From NCBI GenBank assembly GCA_963696325.1, contig CAVOJV010000034.1:16306-80305 (forward strand): a DNA stretch of 64,000 bases, read 5' to 3'. Shown piece after piece: positions 27,611 through 37,110 of this stretch. Within the stretch, counting starts at the first letter, position 1, and the number at the start of each line of letters is the position of its first letter. This DNA comes from CAVOJV01 sp963696325 (GTDB lineage: Bacteria; Pseudomonadota; Gammaproteobacteria; Competibacterales; Competibacteraceae). The notes under the pieces were generated by a model. It was not told where the DNA came from. It made no database searches and was given only the letters and a program-made list of their open reading frames with translations. The position numbers were made by a program, and so were the translations under genes.

Positions 27611-27916
27611 ATGATGTCAGAACAACAGCGCAAGGAATGCCTCGTCGTCCTGTTCGTGGTCGGTGCGCTGGCCCTGACCTATCCTCTGTTATCCCTGGTG
27701 GACTGGCTGCTGCTGCCCTTGGGGATTCCCATGTTGTATCTGTATATATTCGTAGTCTGGCTGGTCATCATCGTGCTGATGGCCCATCTCGTGGAAGGGT
27801 CCGAGTCGCGCACCAACGGCAGGGCCGAGCCTTTAAATGCTGAAAGATTGGATAATCATCGTCAGCGCGCTGGCTTACCTGGGGCTGCTGTTCGGAGTTG
27901 CCTATTACGGCGATAG
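27611..27916 (+). CDS. Small two-helix membrane protein
   Basis: This protein of up to 101 aa has two hydrophobic helices (LVVLFVVGALALTYPLL and YLYIFVVWLVIIVLMAHLV). The last 25-30 residues overlap the start of the sensor-kinase gene by 80 bp in another frame and look non-native (Arg-rich), so the ancestral stop may have been lost. Small membrane genes are seen in front of SLC5-type sensor kinases elsewhere; its role is unknown. Start by GAGGG upstream. Confidence 0.65.
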   Translation: MMSEQQRKECLVVLFVVGALALTYPLLSLVDWLLLPLGIPMLYLYIFVVWLVIIVLMAHLVEGSESRTNGRAEPLNAERLDNHRQRAGLPGAAVRSCLLRR

Positions 27917-30584
27917 GCGGGCCGATGCCGGCCGCTCCATCATCGCCAATCCCTACATTTATACCCTGTCGATCGCCGTCTACTGCACCGCCTGGACCTT
28001 TTACGGTAGCGTCGGTCGGGCGGCTTCCAGCGGCATCGGGTTTCTGCCGATCTATCTCGGGCCTACCCTCATGGCCGTGCTGTTTTGGTTTGTGCTGCGC
28101 CGCATCGTGCGCATTACCAAAGTTCACCGTATCACTTCCATCGCCGATTTCATTGCCTCCCGCTATGGTAAGAGCAGCCGGTTAGGGGGGTTGGTTACGG
28201 TAATCGCAGTGATAGGCATCATGCCGTATATCTCCATCCAATTGAAGGCAATCGCCACCAGCTTTAACGTGCTGCGCCAGTATCCCGACGTGCTGACGCC
28301 GGTCACCTTCAGTGGGCAGCCCATCTGGGCCGATTCCAGCTTCTATATCGCCCTGGTGCTGATCGCCTTTGCAGTTCTATTTGGCACCCGTCACATCGAT
28401 AACACCGAGCGCCATGAGGGGTTGGTGGCGGCAGTGGCCTTTGAATCGCTGGTCAAGCTGCTGGCGTTTCTGGCCGTCGGGATTTTCGTGACTTATGGCC
28501 TGTTCGATGGTTTGGGGGATGTCTTTGCGCGCGCGGCCGTGCATCCGGAACTCGCGCGGCTGATGCGCTTCGAGGCGGTGCCGGGCGGCTATCCGGGCTG
28601 GTTATCGCTGACCTTTCTATCCATGATGGCCATTCTGTTCCTGCCCAGGCAATTCCAAATCCTGGTGGTGGAGAACGTCAACGAGGCACATATCCTCAAG
28701 GCGACCTGGCTGTTTCCGCTGTATCTGCTGGTCATCAATCTGTTCGTTTTGCCAATCGCCCTGGGCGGTCTGCTGACCTTTGCCGGCCAGTCCGTGGATG
28801 CCGATACCTTCGTGCTGGCCCTGCCCATGGCCGAAAAGCAACAGGCGCTGGCCCTGCTGGTGTTTCTGGGGGGGCTGTCCGCCGCTACCAGCATGATCAT
28901 CATCGAGACCGTCGTCCTGTCCACCATGATCTGCAACGATCTGGTCATGCCGGTGCTGCTGCGGATCAAGGCGCTGCGGCTCACCGAACGGACCAATCTA
29001 AGTGGACTCCTGCTGGGCATTCGCCGCGGCAGCATCGCCCTGATGATCATCCTGGGCTATCTATATTTCCGCTTTATCGGCGAGTCCTACGCCCTGGTGA
29101 CCATTGCCTTGGTGTCCTTCGCCGCCGCCGCCCAGTTCGCCCCGGCGATCCTGCTCGGTATCTATTGGAAACGGGCTAGCCGTTTGGGGGCCCTGGTCGG
29201 GTTGGGCAGCGGGTTCGTAATCTGGGCGTATACGCTGCTGCTGCCCGCCTTCGCCCTGTCCGGCTGGCTTGACATGCAGCTTATCGAGCAGGGCCCGTTC
29301 GGCCTGGAACTACTTAAGCCTTATCAGTTATTGGGATTGAAGGGCCTCGACCCTTACTCCCATACGCTATTTTGGAGCATGCTGGTCAATATCGGCGGCC
29401 TCGTGTTGTGTTCCCTGATCGGTCGCCAGGATGCCATCGAACAGGTGCAGGGCAGCCAGTTTGTCAATGTATTCGAGCTTGACCGACACGATGGCGATTC
29501 ACTGCTCTGGCGCGGCGTCGCCGAAACCGCGCAACTCTACGATCTGCTCGCCCGCTTTATCGGTCCGCAACAAGCCGACAAGGCCTTCGCCAGCTATGCT
29601 CGGGGCCATGGTGGCAATCCGCTGCAGGCCGATTCCAAGCTGATTAACTATACCGAGCGCCTGCTGGCGGGAGCCATTGGCTCCGCCTCGGCGCGGGTGA
29701 TGGTATCTTCCATCGTCATGGGCGAGGTGCTTAGCATTGATGAGGTCATGACTATCCTGGACGAAAGCTCCCAAGCCATCGAATACAGTCGCCGCCTGGA
29801 GCAGAAATCCCAGGAACTGGAGTCCGCCACCGCCGAGTTGCGAGAAGCGAACAAGCGCTTGCAGGAACTCGATCAGCTAAAGGACGAGTTCATCTCCACC
29901 GTCACCCATGAACTGCGCACACCCTTGACCTCCATTCGCGCCTTTTCGGAGATTCTCCTGTCCAACCCAAATATGCAAGCCGAGCAACATAGCCAGTTTC
30001 TAGGCATCATCGTCAAGGAGAGCGAGCGCCTGACCCGCCTCATTAACGAAGTGCTGGATCTGGCCAAGCTGGAATCAGGGCGGGTCGACTGGCGGATGGA
30101 GCAGGTGGATTTGCAGGCGCTGGTGCAGGACGCCATCAACGCCAGCAGCCAGTTATTTCGGGACAAGGCCATCGCCATCGAAGAGGAGTTGGGCGATGGA
30201 CCGGTCGTGGTGGCAGGCGATCATGACCGGCTTACTCAAGTGGTCATCAATCTGCTTTCCAACGCCGTCAAGTTCTGTCCCGATAAGACTGGCCACGTGG
30301 CTGTCCGTTTACTACCCAACTACGATCATGTCCGCATCGAAGTTCAGGATAATGGTCCGGGCATTCCCCTCGATCAGCAGCAGTTAATCTTCGAGAAGTT
30401 CCACCAAGTCAGCGATCAGCACGCTGGCAAACCTAAGGGCACCGGTCTGGGACTGGCCATCAGCGAACGCATCATGGAGCGCCATGGTGGACGTATATGG
30501 GTGGAAAGCGAACCGGGGCAGGGTTCGACCTTCAAGCTGGAACTGCCGGGAGGTGAATTCGCCTATGTCATTTCGCCTGGCTGA
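27837..30584 (+). CDS. Hybrid SLC5 (sodium/solute symporter)-STAC-histidine kinase sensor
   Basis: This 915-aa sensor has a sodium/solute symporter-like N-terminal domain of about 12-13 membrane spans (residues 1-560). A STAC linker domain (about 565-645, with ERLLAGAIGSASARVMVSS) and a coiled coil (about 650-685) follow. The kinase core has phospho-acceptor His691 in FISTVTHELRTPLTS and ATP-site motifs NLLSNAVKF, DNGPGIP and GTGLGLAISERI, all intact. Known relatives include CbrA, and CrbS, which tunes acetyl-CoA synthetase. The partner is probably the receiver at 25028. The 3' end overlaps the convergent GT9 gene by 17 bp. Confidence 0.93.
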   Translation: MLKDWIIIVSALAYLGLLFGVAYYGDRRADAGRSIIANPYIYTLSIAVYCTAWTFYGSVGRAASSGIGFLPIYLGPTLMAVLFWFVLRRIVRITKVHRITSIADFIASRYGKSSRLGGLVTVIAVIGIMPYISIQLKAIATSFNVLRQYPDVLTPVTFSGQPIWADSSFYIALVLIAFAVLFGTRHIDNTERHEGLVAAVAFESLVKLLAFLAVGIFVTYGLFDGLGDVFARAAVHPELARLMRFEAVPGGYPGWLSLTFLSMMAILFLPRQFQILVVENVNEAHILKATWLFPLYLLVINLFVLPIALGGLLTFAGQSVDADTFVLALPMAEKQQALALLVFLGGLSAATSMIIIETVVLSTMICNDLVMPVLLRIKALRLTERTNLSGLLLGIRRGSIALMIILGYLYFRFIGESYALVTIALVSFAAAAQFAPAILLGIYWKRASRLGALVGLGSGFVIWAYTLLLPAFALSGWLDMQLIEQGPFGLELLKPYQLLGLKGLDPYSHTLFWSMLVNIGGLVLCSLIGRQDAIEQVQGSQFVNVFELDRHDGDSLLWRGVAETAQLYDLLARFIGPQQADKAFASYARGHGGNPLQADSKLINYTERLLAGAIGSASARVMVSSIVMGEVLSIDEVMTILDESSQAIEYSRRLEQKSQELESATAELREANKRLQELDQLKDEFISTVTHELRTPLTSIRAFSEILLSNPNMQAEQHSQFLGIIVKESERLTRLINEVLDLAKLESGRVDWRMEQVDLQALVQDAINASSQLFRDKAIAIEEELGDGPVVVAGDHDRLTQVVINLLSNAVKFCPDKTGHVAVRLLPNYDHVRIEVQDNGPGIPLDQQQLIFEKFHQVSDQHAGKPKGTGLGLAISERIMERHGGRIWVESEPGQGSTFKLELPGGEFAYVISPG

Positions 30585-31788
30585 GCGCGGCACGCAAATG
30601 CTGAAGCACCGCTTCCGGTTTGATCACCTGTAGGCACACATTATCGGTACAGGGCGTTTTACGGTGGTTTGCTGCGCTTACACAGGGTGAACAGGCAAGA
30701 CCCGCATAGATCGGCGTGCTGTTGCCGAGCGAGCCATAAAGGTGCGGGGTCTCCGGGCCAAAGACGACGAAGGTGCGCAAATTGGTGACCGCGGAGAAAT
30801 GCCCTGGTCCCGAGTCATTCGTCAGCATCGCCTCGGCGATTCGGTACAGTGCGGGTAATTCTTCCAGCCGTTGGCAGCCTGCAAAATTAACGCAACGCGG
30901 GTGCTGCACCTGCTGTTTTAATGTCTCCGCCTCCGCACGCTCCTCTAGAGCCCCCGTTATCATAACCAGCAGATCCTCGTATTCAGCCAGTAAACCGCGC
31001 ATGACAGCGACAAAGTAGTCGGGCATCCAGCGCCGCTGGGGTAGCAGGTCGCTGGCATTGGGATTGATCAGTACGATGCTATGGCGATGTTCATCATAGG
31101 AGGGATACTCACTACGGATGCGATTACGCATCCCCACGAGCGCGCTGTCGCTCACGTCGGCGCTGGCCAGTTTGATTTCGTTGTCGTCGATCTGGGTTTT
31201 TGAAAATGGCCGTTCTTCCCTGTCCGCTAGAGCAGCGTTAACCAGCGCGATAAAATTTTTTGCAATGTGTAGATGTGGGTTATAGGCAACCCGCCGAGTC
31301 AACATATCGCCTCGATATAGCCCTTCGTTGTAAAAACCATGGAAACCAATCCGGTTCACCGCACCGGATAAACCGGTCAGCAATGCGCTGTAGCGAGAGA
31401 ATAACTCCAGGTCGATTACGGTATCTATTTTTCGCCGACGCGCCCAAAAAAGACAGCGCAGGCTATCGACAGCAAGGTTCATAAATCCATCTTCGCGGAT
31501 AAGAAATACATTCGGCCAAGGTACTGTATTCAAGAGACGCAAACTTGCGGCATTCGTTTTGAAAATCACAAAAAACAGTTCTGCATTCCCCTCCCGCCGT
31601 ATCTTTCTCATCGCGGGATCCACCAGAATAGCGCTGCCCATCTCAGATAGCTCAACAAACAATACCTTTTTAGGGTGCTGGGATTTTTGCCCAGCAAACA
31701 GTTTGAAAAAGCGGATTAGTAGCGTGGCTAGAAAGCACAGTGGCATCCCAGCGAAGTAATCCACTTTCCGCATGGTGTCAATTTTCAT
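30568..31788 (-). CDS. Glycosyltransferase family 9 (heptosyltransferase-like)
   Basis: This 406-aa protein has KKVLFVELSEMGSAILVDPA at the start of its GT-B domain and NDSGPGHFSAVTNLRTFVVFG near residue 330, typical of ADP-heptose:LPS transferases. A hydrophobic segment near residues 15-30 may tether it to the inner membrane. It is the last gene of a leftward glycan cluster with the flippase-like protein and the GtrA-GT gene. Donor and acceptor are unknown. Confidence 0.85.
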   Translation of the reverse strand: MKIDTMRKVDYFAGMPLCFLATLLIRFFKLFAGQKSQHPKKVLFVELSEMGSAILVDPAMRKIRREGNAELFFVIFKTNAASLRLLNTVPWPNVFLIREDGFMNLAVDSLRCLFWARRRKIDTVIDLELFSRYSALLTGLSGAVNRIGFHGFYNEGLYRGDMLTRRVAYNPHLHIAKNFIALVNAALADREERPFSKTQIDDNEIKLASADVSDSALVGMRNRIRSEYPSYDEHRHSIVLINPNASDLLPQRRWMPDYFVAVMRGLLAEYEDLLVMITGALEERAEAETLKQQVQHPRCVNFAGCQRLEELPALYRIAEAMLTNDSGPGHFSAVTNLRTFVVFGPETPHLYGSLGNSTPIYAGLACSPCVSAANHRKTPCTDNVCLQVIKPEAVLQHLRAALSQAK

Positions 31789-31852
31789 GGCGTCTGCTTA
31801 GTATCGGCAATGAATCTGAGAGGAATATCGGCAATCCTTGTTCACCTCGGCC

Positions 31853-32791
31853 TTACTCGCTTATCGAGGATGATCGTTGACGAGCGCTAAGATACATGAC
31901 AAATCCAGGCAGACTGACAATGATAAGCGTCAGTCCATACAAAATGGACATGGCCAATACTGCTGCTTTATCAGCGCCGATCATGGCAAATAATGTCACC
32001 ATAACGCCCTCGCGTATTCCCCAACCGGCCAAGGAAATGGGAATGACTGTCAAGAGAATCGCTGGCGGCACGATGACAAAATAGGTAACCAGATCATAGC
32101 GAAGACCCAACGCCCAACCGGTAGCGAACCAGCCCACCATGGCCAGCAAGTGAATCAGCAGCGAGGAGGCAATCAGTTGGACGCGATGGACCAAAAATGC
32201 GTGGTGTAGCTTCACTGATAGTGTCTTTAGGACAGTCAATTTGGGATATTTATCAAGCCAGGGTAGACGCCTTAACAGCGATACCCCTACAAAGCTTATC
32301 AGCCCGGCAATCATTAGCCACACAGTAAAGTGATACACCTGTATCGGGAGCAGGCTGGGATTGAAAACATACGAAACGATGTTTAGCAACATTAACGCGG
32401 CAAGCCCAACGAGTCGGTCCAGCACCACACCGTACAGAGCATCTCGTTTGCGAAATCCCTGGCGAGCGACCTCCAGCACCCTTAACGCGTCGCCTCCAAT
32501 GCTGGTGGGCAGGCCCTGGTTAAAAAACATAGCTTTGAAATAACAGCGCCAGTAAAACGAAAATAACTGGCCGAAATGCAGGTTGCGCATGATCAGTTGC
32601 CAGCGATAAGCCGCTACTGTGGTGCTGCCAAATTGCATCAATATGGCTATTACGAGTAGCGCTGGCTTAGCCTGTCCGACTGCCGCCCATATCTGTTTGA
32701 TATCAACCGAACGCAGAATAAGGGTAAAAATCGATACGGTCACCAGGATGCGAATCAATAATTTTATTGAATCGGTTAAGATAAAAGCCAT
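31853..32791 (-). CDS. Flippase-like / LPG-synthase membrane-domain protein (YbhN-like)
   Basis: This 312-aa protein has about eight membrane segments. It contains FYWRCYFKAMFFNQGLPTSI and GGDALRVLEVARQG, motifs of the UPF0104/LPG_synthase_TM family. Such proteins are often beside glycosyltransferases and are thought to move lipid-linked sugars. No catalytic aminoacyl domain is attached. It lies between the GT9 gene and the frameshifted GtrA-GT gene on the same strand. Confidence 0.85.
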   Translation of the reverse strand: MAFILTDSIKLLIRILVTVSIFTLILRSVDIKQIWAAVGQAKPALLVIAILMQFGSTTVAAYRWQLIMRNLHFGQLFSFYWRCYFKAMFFNQGLPTSIGGDALRVLEVARQGFRKRDALYGVVLDRLVGLAALMLLNIVSYVFNPSLLPIQVYHFTVWLMIAGLISFVGVSLLRRLPWLDKYPKLTVLKTLSVKLHHAFLVHRVQLIASSLLIHLLAMVGWFATGWALGLRYDLVTYFVIVPPAILLTVIPISLAGWGIREGVMVTLFAMIGADKAAVLAMSILYGLTLIIVSLPGFVMYLSARQRSSSISE

Positions 32792-32830
32792 AACTTCTTG
32801 TTTGTAAGGAACTCGTGATAGTCGATATAA

Positions 32831-34847
32831 TTAATCAATTGTTTGAATTTCGGGCGCGTTGCCCGCAGGTATTTCGTTTTGATAGCCGCGTACTAAGCAG
32901 TAATAATAATGACCTGCCTGCTTGCCATTTTTCAAGATCTTTACCTCTTTAATATCTCCAAACTGTTGCACATGTAAACGGACATTTGCGTCGGTTAAGG
33001 TGGAGATGTTGCTGCTGATCAGCAACATGCTTTTATTGTTTTGATCCTTGCGGGGAAACCAATACTTATACATTAGGCTATTCATTCCGAATAAGTGCGG
33101 GCCTGAGGTTTGCAGCACAGGATCCTCGGGTTACTGCATCAGTTGAATGCTCGATGGCTTTAGTCCAATAAAATGCAAGCCCGCTAGCAATTCTGTTTCT
33201 ATCCATGCCGACAACAAGTAGTTTTTCACCCATATCGCGTTCAAATTCATCTACGATTGCTTCGATTTCGCGCCCAAAACTTTCCCATCCTAGCAAGTGA
33301 AACCGTTGAGGGTAAGGTATACCAGGAAATCCCAGCCCCAAATAGTGCAAAAAGGTGCCGTAACAAAGAAGACAGATGATAATCGTCGCTGGCCATGCAC
33401 GTTGATTAAATTCAAAGAGTTTATGAGTACTGAGGCGGACGTTATGCATTACGACAACCGCCACGCAAGGTAAGATGCCTAGCCAGCAAGGACCTGTCCA
33501 ATGGAATTTGATCTCTCTGAACAGGCTCAGTCCTGTAAACACTGCTACTGGAAACAGCGTAAGTGTTATCAGTAGTTTGTAGCCGCGTTCCGTACCGGTA
33601 ACTGAAAGTGAAGCAGGCTCGGATAGGAAAGCTTTCTTGTATAACAGGATTACGATGACCGACAAGAATCCTGTTGGCGTTATTAAAAAGATAATACTAC
33701 CGATCAACTCGGGAAAGCTAAAGTTAGAATGACCTGCTAATCTACTTGAGCCCTGATATGCAAACGAGGCCCATTCATGCTCGGCGTTCCAGAGGATAAC
33801 TGGTGAAAACAAGATAACAGCAATGATTGCTGCCAGATAAGGCTCTGGTTTAAACAGCCATTTTCTGGAATGGCGATCCATAAGCATGAACAACAGCATA
33901 GCTGGCCCTAGGAGAATAATTGTATATTTTGAAAGCAGTCCCAGTCCAATAGCTATTCCCACCCCTAACCAAGCCGTTCGCCGCTCATCGATCAGTGCCC
34001 TATACAAAAAATAAAGCGCCGCCGACCAACAGGCTATCAAAGGAGCATCGGGGGTCATCACCAGTCCAACAGCGAAATAAAACGGTAGTATTCCAATAAG
34101 CAAGATTGCCCTATGGGCTACTGGCCTACCATATATATGGCTTGTCAGTTTATAGGAGAAATAGGCTGCAATCAGCCAGCATGTAAACGCGCCGAAGCGA
34201 ACGGCAAACTCTATATCCCCCATCAATTTCGTGAACAGCCATATAATCCAGGCAACCATAGGGGGGTGATCCAAATATCCAAAATCTAGATGCTTGGTGT
34301 AATTCCAATAATAAGCTTCCTCGAAAAAAAGTTCTGAGGATCCAAGAAAAAATAATCGCAATAATATTGTATATATAATGATTCCAATAGTAAAATAGTA
34401 CCATTTTACTTCTGGTTGCGTATAGTTTGGTTGCTGCGAGAAAACGTAAACAGCGTTACCAATATAATTGAATACGAAGGATGCAATTACGCAAATAAAA
34501 ATTGCCAACCAAGGTGAGGAACCCAAGAACTGCAGCAAAGATGCCAGCGCTCCACCGCGTAAAAATAATACCAACAGAGTGACGATAATAAACTGCAGGA
34601 AATGATATGCTTTATTTTCGGCGAGTTTATTTTTAAATGACCATCTGGAATTTAAAAAAAAGCTGATTCCCGACGCTATCAGAAAGCTTACGATGTGAAC
34701 AAGACTCAAGGAAAAATCTTGGCTATAGAGAAGGCTAAAAATTCCAAGATCTATAACAAGTCCGGATAGATTGATGAGAAAAAAACGGAATCTTGGCGAT
34801 AAGTTATTGGTGTCTGCCAGAGTTATTATCTGCTTAACTATATTCAC
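32831..34847 (-). pseudogene. GtrA domain fused to ArnT/PMT-like glycosyltransferase, frameshifted
   Basis: The first frame (34847 to 33078, 589 aa) has an N-terminal GtrA domain with four spans (about 15-135). An ArnT/PMT-2-type membrane glycosyltransferase follows (EEAYYWNYTKHLDFGYLDHPP with its early acidic residues). The ArnT-type C-terminal end lies in the next frame (33118 to 32831: SGPHLFGMNSLMYKYWFP). One added base at about 33126-33130 would read through as TREDPVLQTSGPHLFG, giving about 672 codons. So this is a recent single-base frameshift or a sequencing error. The region is AT-richer than its surroundings. Expected role: addition of a sugar from a polyprenyl carrier. Confidence 0.8.
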
Positions 34848-34927
34848 AATACTTTAAGCACAGGGGTGTGAGTTGCCATGCGATACGGTTTTGAAAATGT
34901 GTTGGAGAACAGATCAACCGATCCTGA

Positions 34928-35095
34928 TCAGTTCACGCAGTCCATCCGCAAAGTCCATCTGTGCCTGGATATCCAGCGCCTCTCGCGGCCAACCGGGATT
35001 GCCCGGCGAGCGGCGGAAGTCTCCCACCGGCGCGGTCGCGGTCGCGGTCGCGGTCGCTGGGCGGCGGCGGTGACAAGATACGTCTTTTTCCGCAT
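34928..35095 (-). CDS. Possible Arg-rich small ORF (low support)
   Basis: The ATG at 35095 has AAGGAG 9 bp upstream and starts MRKKTYLVTAAAQ, then four Arg-Pro pairs coded by the hexamer repeat. A neighbouring frame downstream of the repeat (ALDIQAQMDFADGLREL, ending near 34914) looks more protein-like. A frameshift within the Ala/repeat tract would join the two. I recognise neither. Confidence 0.25.
   Translation of the reverse strand: MRKKTYLVTAAAQRPRPRPRPRRWETSAARRAIPVGRERRWISRHRWTLRMDCVN
35032..35057. repeat. Hexamer tandem repeat (GCGGTC)4
   Basis: Four full copies of GCGGTC plus two bases stand in a row. The unit is a multiple of three, so changes in copy number would keep the reading frame. 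Confidence 0.9.
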
Positions 35096-35284
35096 CGTGA
35101 GTATCTCCTTGAGACGTGGGCTGTGGGGACAATCGTGATAGAGGCTGGCGATTGATTGCCGGAAGCGGGTTACGGCTGTAAGACAATGCCTAAACATCGC
35201 AATTTTGACTTGCAAACTGATGGCGTTGCTCTACATCTTGCTATGATGCCCGTGGTGCCGTTATCCAACAGTTAAGGAGGCATT

Positions 35285-35611
35285 ATGTTTATCGTTCATG
35301 TCTTTGTCCACGTTAAACCCGATCGGATCGAGGAATTCAAGGCGGCCAGCCTTGACAATGCCCGTCACAGCGTTCGGGAGCCTGGCATTGCCCGCTTTGA
35401 TGTGGTCCAGCAGCAGGATGACACTACCCGCTTCGTGCTTGTCGAGGTCTATCGCACGGCGGCTGATGCGGCTCTCCACAAGGAAACGGTACACTATGCG
35501 AACTGGCGCGACACGGTCGTTGACATGATGGCCGAACCACGCAGCAGCACGAAATACACGAATATATTCCCTGCCGAGCAGGGCTGGGATTCAGCGATAA
35601 GCGCCAGCTGA
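35285..35611 (+). CDS. Antibiotic-biosynthesis-monooxygenase (ABM) domain protein
   Basis: This 108-aa dimeric ferredoxin-like fold protein has VHVFVHVKPDRIEEFKAAS at the start, EPGIARFDVVQQQDD and FVLVEVYRTAADAALH, the pattern of the ABM/LsrG/YgiN family. AAGGAGG lies 5 bp upstream of the ATG. It stands alone, so a role in quinone or reactive-carbonyl turnover is only a guess from the family. Confidence 0.88.
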   Translation: MFIVHVFVHVKPDRIEEFKAASLDNARHSVREPGIARFDVVQQQDDTTRFVLVEVYRTAADAALHKETVHYANWRDTVVDMMAEPRSSTKYTNIFPAEQGWDSAISAS

Positions 35612-35768
35612 TCAGACTTAGAGGCTGTTTTGGGATCGGTTTAATGGGTGCTGTCGACGAATTGGCTGGGGGCATTGTCGCCCATAGATCACCAGGGTCA
35701 GGTGATAGATATCCGCCGGGGCGAGCCGGCGCCGGGTAACTGGATCAGCCGGCATCGGAAGTTGAGCG

Positions 35769-36007
35769 TCAGCCGAAGAGCGGCAACGCAAAGAAGAGCT
35801 TGATAACTATGGCGTTGGCGATGTCGATGAAGAACGCGCCGACCATGGGAACCACCGGGAAGCCCAGAGGGGATGAATCGAAGCGGTCGGTAACCGCACG
35901 CATGTTCGCGATAGCAGTTGGCGTGGCGCCCAGTTCACCACCTTGCGACCCAGCAGGGGAACCAGCCAAGCGGCGACCAAGGTACCGTAGAAATCCAGCG
36001 TCAGCAT
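35769..36007 (-). pseudogene. gltS: Fragment of sodium/glutamate symporter GltS (C-terminal end)
   Basis: The leftward frame 35969-35769 reads GATPTAIANMRAVTDRF and VVPMVGAFFIDIANAIVI, matching the C-terminus of GltS. An overlapping frame (36007 on, LTLDFYGTLVAAWLVPLLGRKVV) holds the piece just before it. So one frameshift lies near 35950, and the first three quarters of the gene are gone. Confidence 0.75.
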
Positions 36008-36172
36008 GAGCGGCAGTGATCCTGAGGGGTTAAAGGCGGCAGAGTGCCAAATGGGGGATAAAAACTGGCTTCGAGAGATAAGCTATGACCGACGAGTTCT
36101 GCCATAAGAAGGCAACTCGACCACTGCGAGGGTGAGACCGGGCGTACTGGGAGGTGGCAAGCCATCATGCGG

Positions 36173-36559
36173 ATGCTGATAGCTGGCGCACTCTATTTCG
36201 CGCTCGTATTCGGAGCGGGCTTAGTGCTTGGACCCATTCGGATACTGTGGCTCGTCCCGCGTTTCGACATGAGAACAGCCGAGCTGATTGAGATGCCGAC
36301 CATGTTCGCGGTCATCATCGTCGTAGTACGGTGGATCGTTCGGCGGCTCGCGGTGCCGTCCGCACCATTGAGTCGACTGCGTATGGGGTGCATCGCGCTT
36401 GCCCTCGTGCTGATCGCGGAATTCACGCTGGTGCTCTGGCTGCGGGGTTTAACGATTGCTGAGTACTTCGCAAGCCGAGATCCTGTGTCGGGAACGGTCT
36501 ACTACGTGGTGCTTGGGGTGTTTGCCATCATGCCGCTGCTCGTGACCCGACGCTCGTAA
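36173..36559 (+). CDS. Small integral membrane protein, unknown
   Basis: This 128-aa protein (130 aa if started at 36167) has four hydrophobic segments: about 3-22, 38-58, 72-92 and 107-123. I have seen similar stand-alone membrane proteins annotated as hypothetical but know no function. It is intact although it lies among gene fragments. Confidence 0.6.
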   Translation: MLIAGALYFALVFGAGLVLGPIRILWLVPRFDMRTAELIEMPTMFAVIIVVVRWIVRRLAVPSAPLSRLRMGCIALALVLIAEFTLVLWLRGLTIAEYFASRDPVSGTVYYVVLGVFAIMPLLVTRRS

Positions 36560-36661
36560 CCCAAGGTTCCGCTTTAACAAGTTGGCATTCGCCAAACTCG
36601 GCGTGCACCGGAGTGTTCCTTCCAAGCACGCCGGGTGGCCTTGCACAGGACTTCCGCAGTC

Positions 36662-36735
36662 TTTCATTCCCGCGTTGGCGAGAATCCAGTAACCGCTTGA
36701 GAAAAGTAGATACCCACTTTCGCGGGTATGACGAA
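36662..36735. repeat. REP/MITE-like dispersed palindromic element
   Basis: TTCATTCCCGCGTTGGCGAG at the left and TTTCGCGGGTATGACGA at the right form an imperfect palindromic pair with CCCGC/GCGGG arms. The sequence resembles the common proteobacterial 'CCCGCGxxGGCGGGAATCC' repeat. It lies between the small membrane gene and the regA-type fragment. Confidence 0.6.
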
Positions 36736-36803
36736 GAAGGGTTGTTTGCGTAAGTCCTGTTATCAGGGGGGCTGTTGAATTCGGACTGGCAAAATGCCGA
36801 GAG

Positions 36804-37110
36804 CTAGGCCTTTACCGGCCGCTTGGCCAGTTTGCGCTGCAAGGTGCGGCGGTGCATCCCCAATTTCCGGGCGGTAGCGGAAATGTTACCGCCGTTATTG
36901 CACGGCACTTGTTGGGTGCGCTCCCATTCCAGGCGGCCAATGCTTAGGGGGCTATCATTGACGGGTGCCTGGGGGCCTCCCCCGACGGCGGCGAAAGCTG
37001 CCAGGATCTGATCGGCGTCGGCCGGCTTGGCCAAGTAATTCACTGCTCCGAGCTTGATGGCTTCTACGGCCGTGGCTATGCTGGTGTAGCCGGTCAACGC
37101 CCAACTAAAT
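36804..37110 (-). pseudogene. 5'-truncated ActR/RegA-type response regulator
   Basis: The preserved part begins ALTGYTSIATAVEAIKLGA and KPADADQILAAF (end of a receiver) and continues to the Fis-type helix-turn-helix NISATARKLGMHRRTLQRKL. The N-terminal part with the phosphorylated Asp is missing; sequence upstream of about 37110 is unrelated. The homologous family controls redox-linked genes. No sensor kinase (regB) is beside it. Confidence 0.8.

Larger units (their letters stand above)
34848..35284. other. Intergenic region with a short GC-rich repeat
   Basis: No established gene is seen in these 437 bp. It contains a hexamer repeat at 35032-35057 and a possible small leftward reading frame (34928-35095). 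The right end holds AAGGAGG, the ribosome site of the downstream monooxygenase gene. Confidence 0.5.

Noticed and set aside
35032..35057. CRISPR-like repeat
   Set aside because: Six-base direct repeats without spacers; no CRISPR array or cas gene seen anywhere in the window.
35612..35768. Remnant of an insertion sequence after the ABM gene
   Set aside because: GAGGCTGTTTTGGGATCGG looked like a known transposase tail, but no matching protein frame or repeat could be supported.
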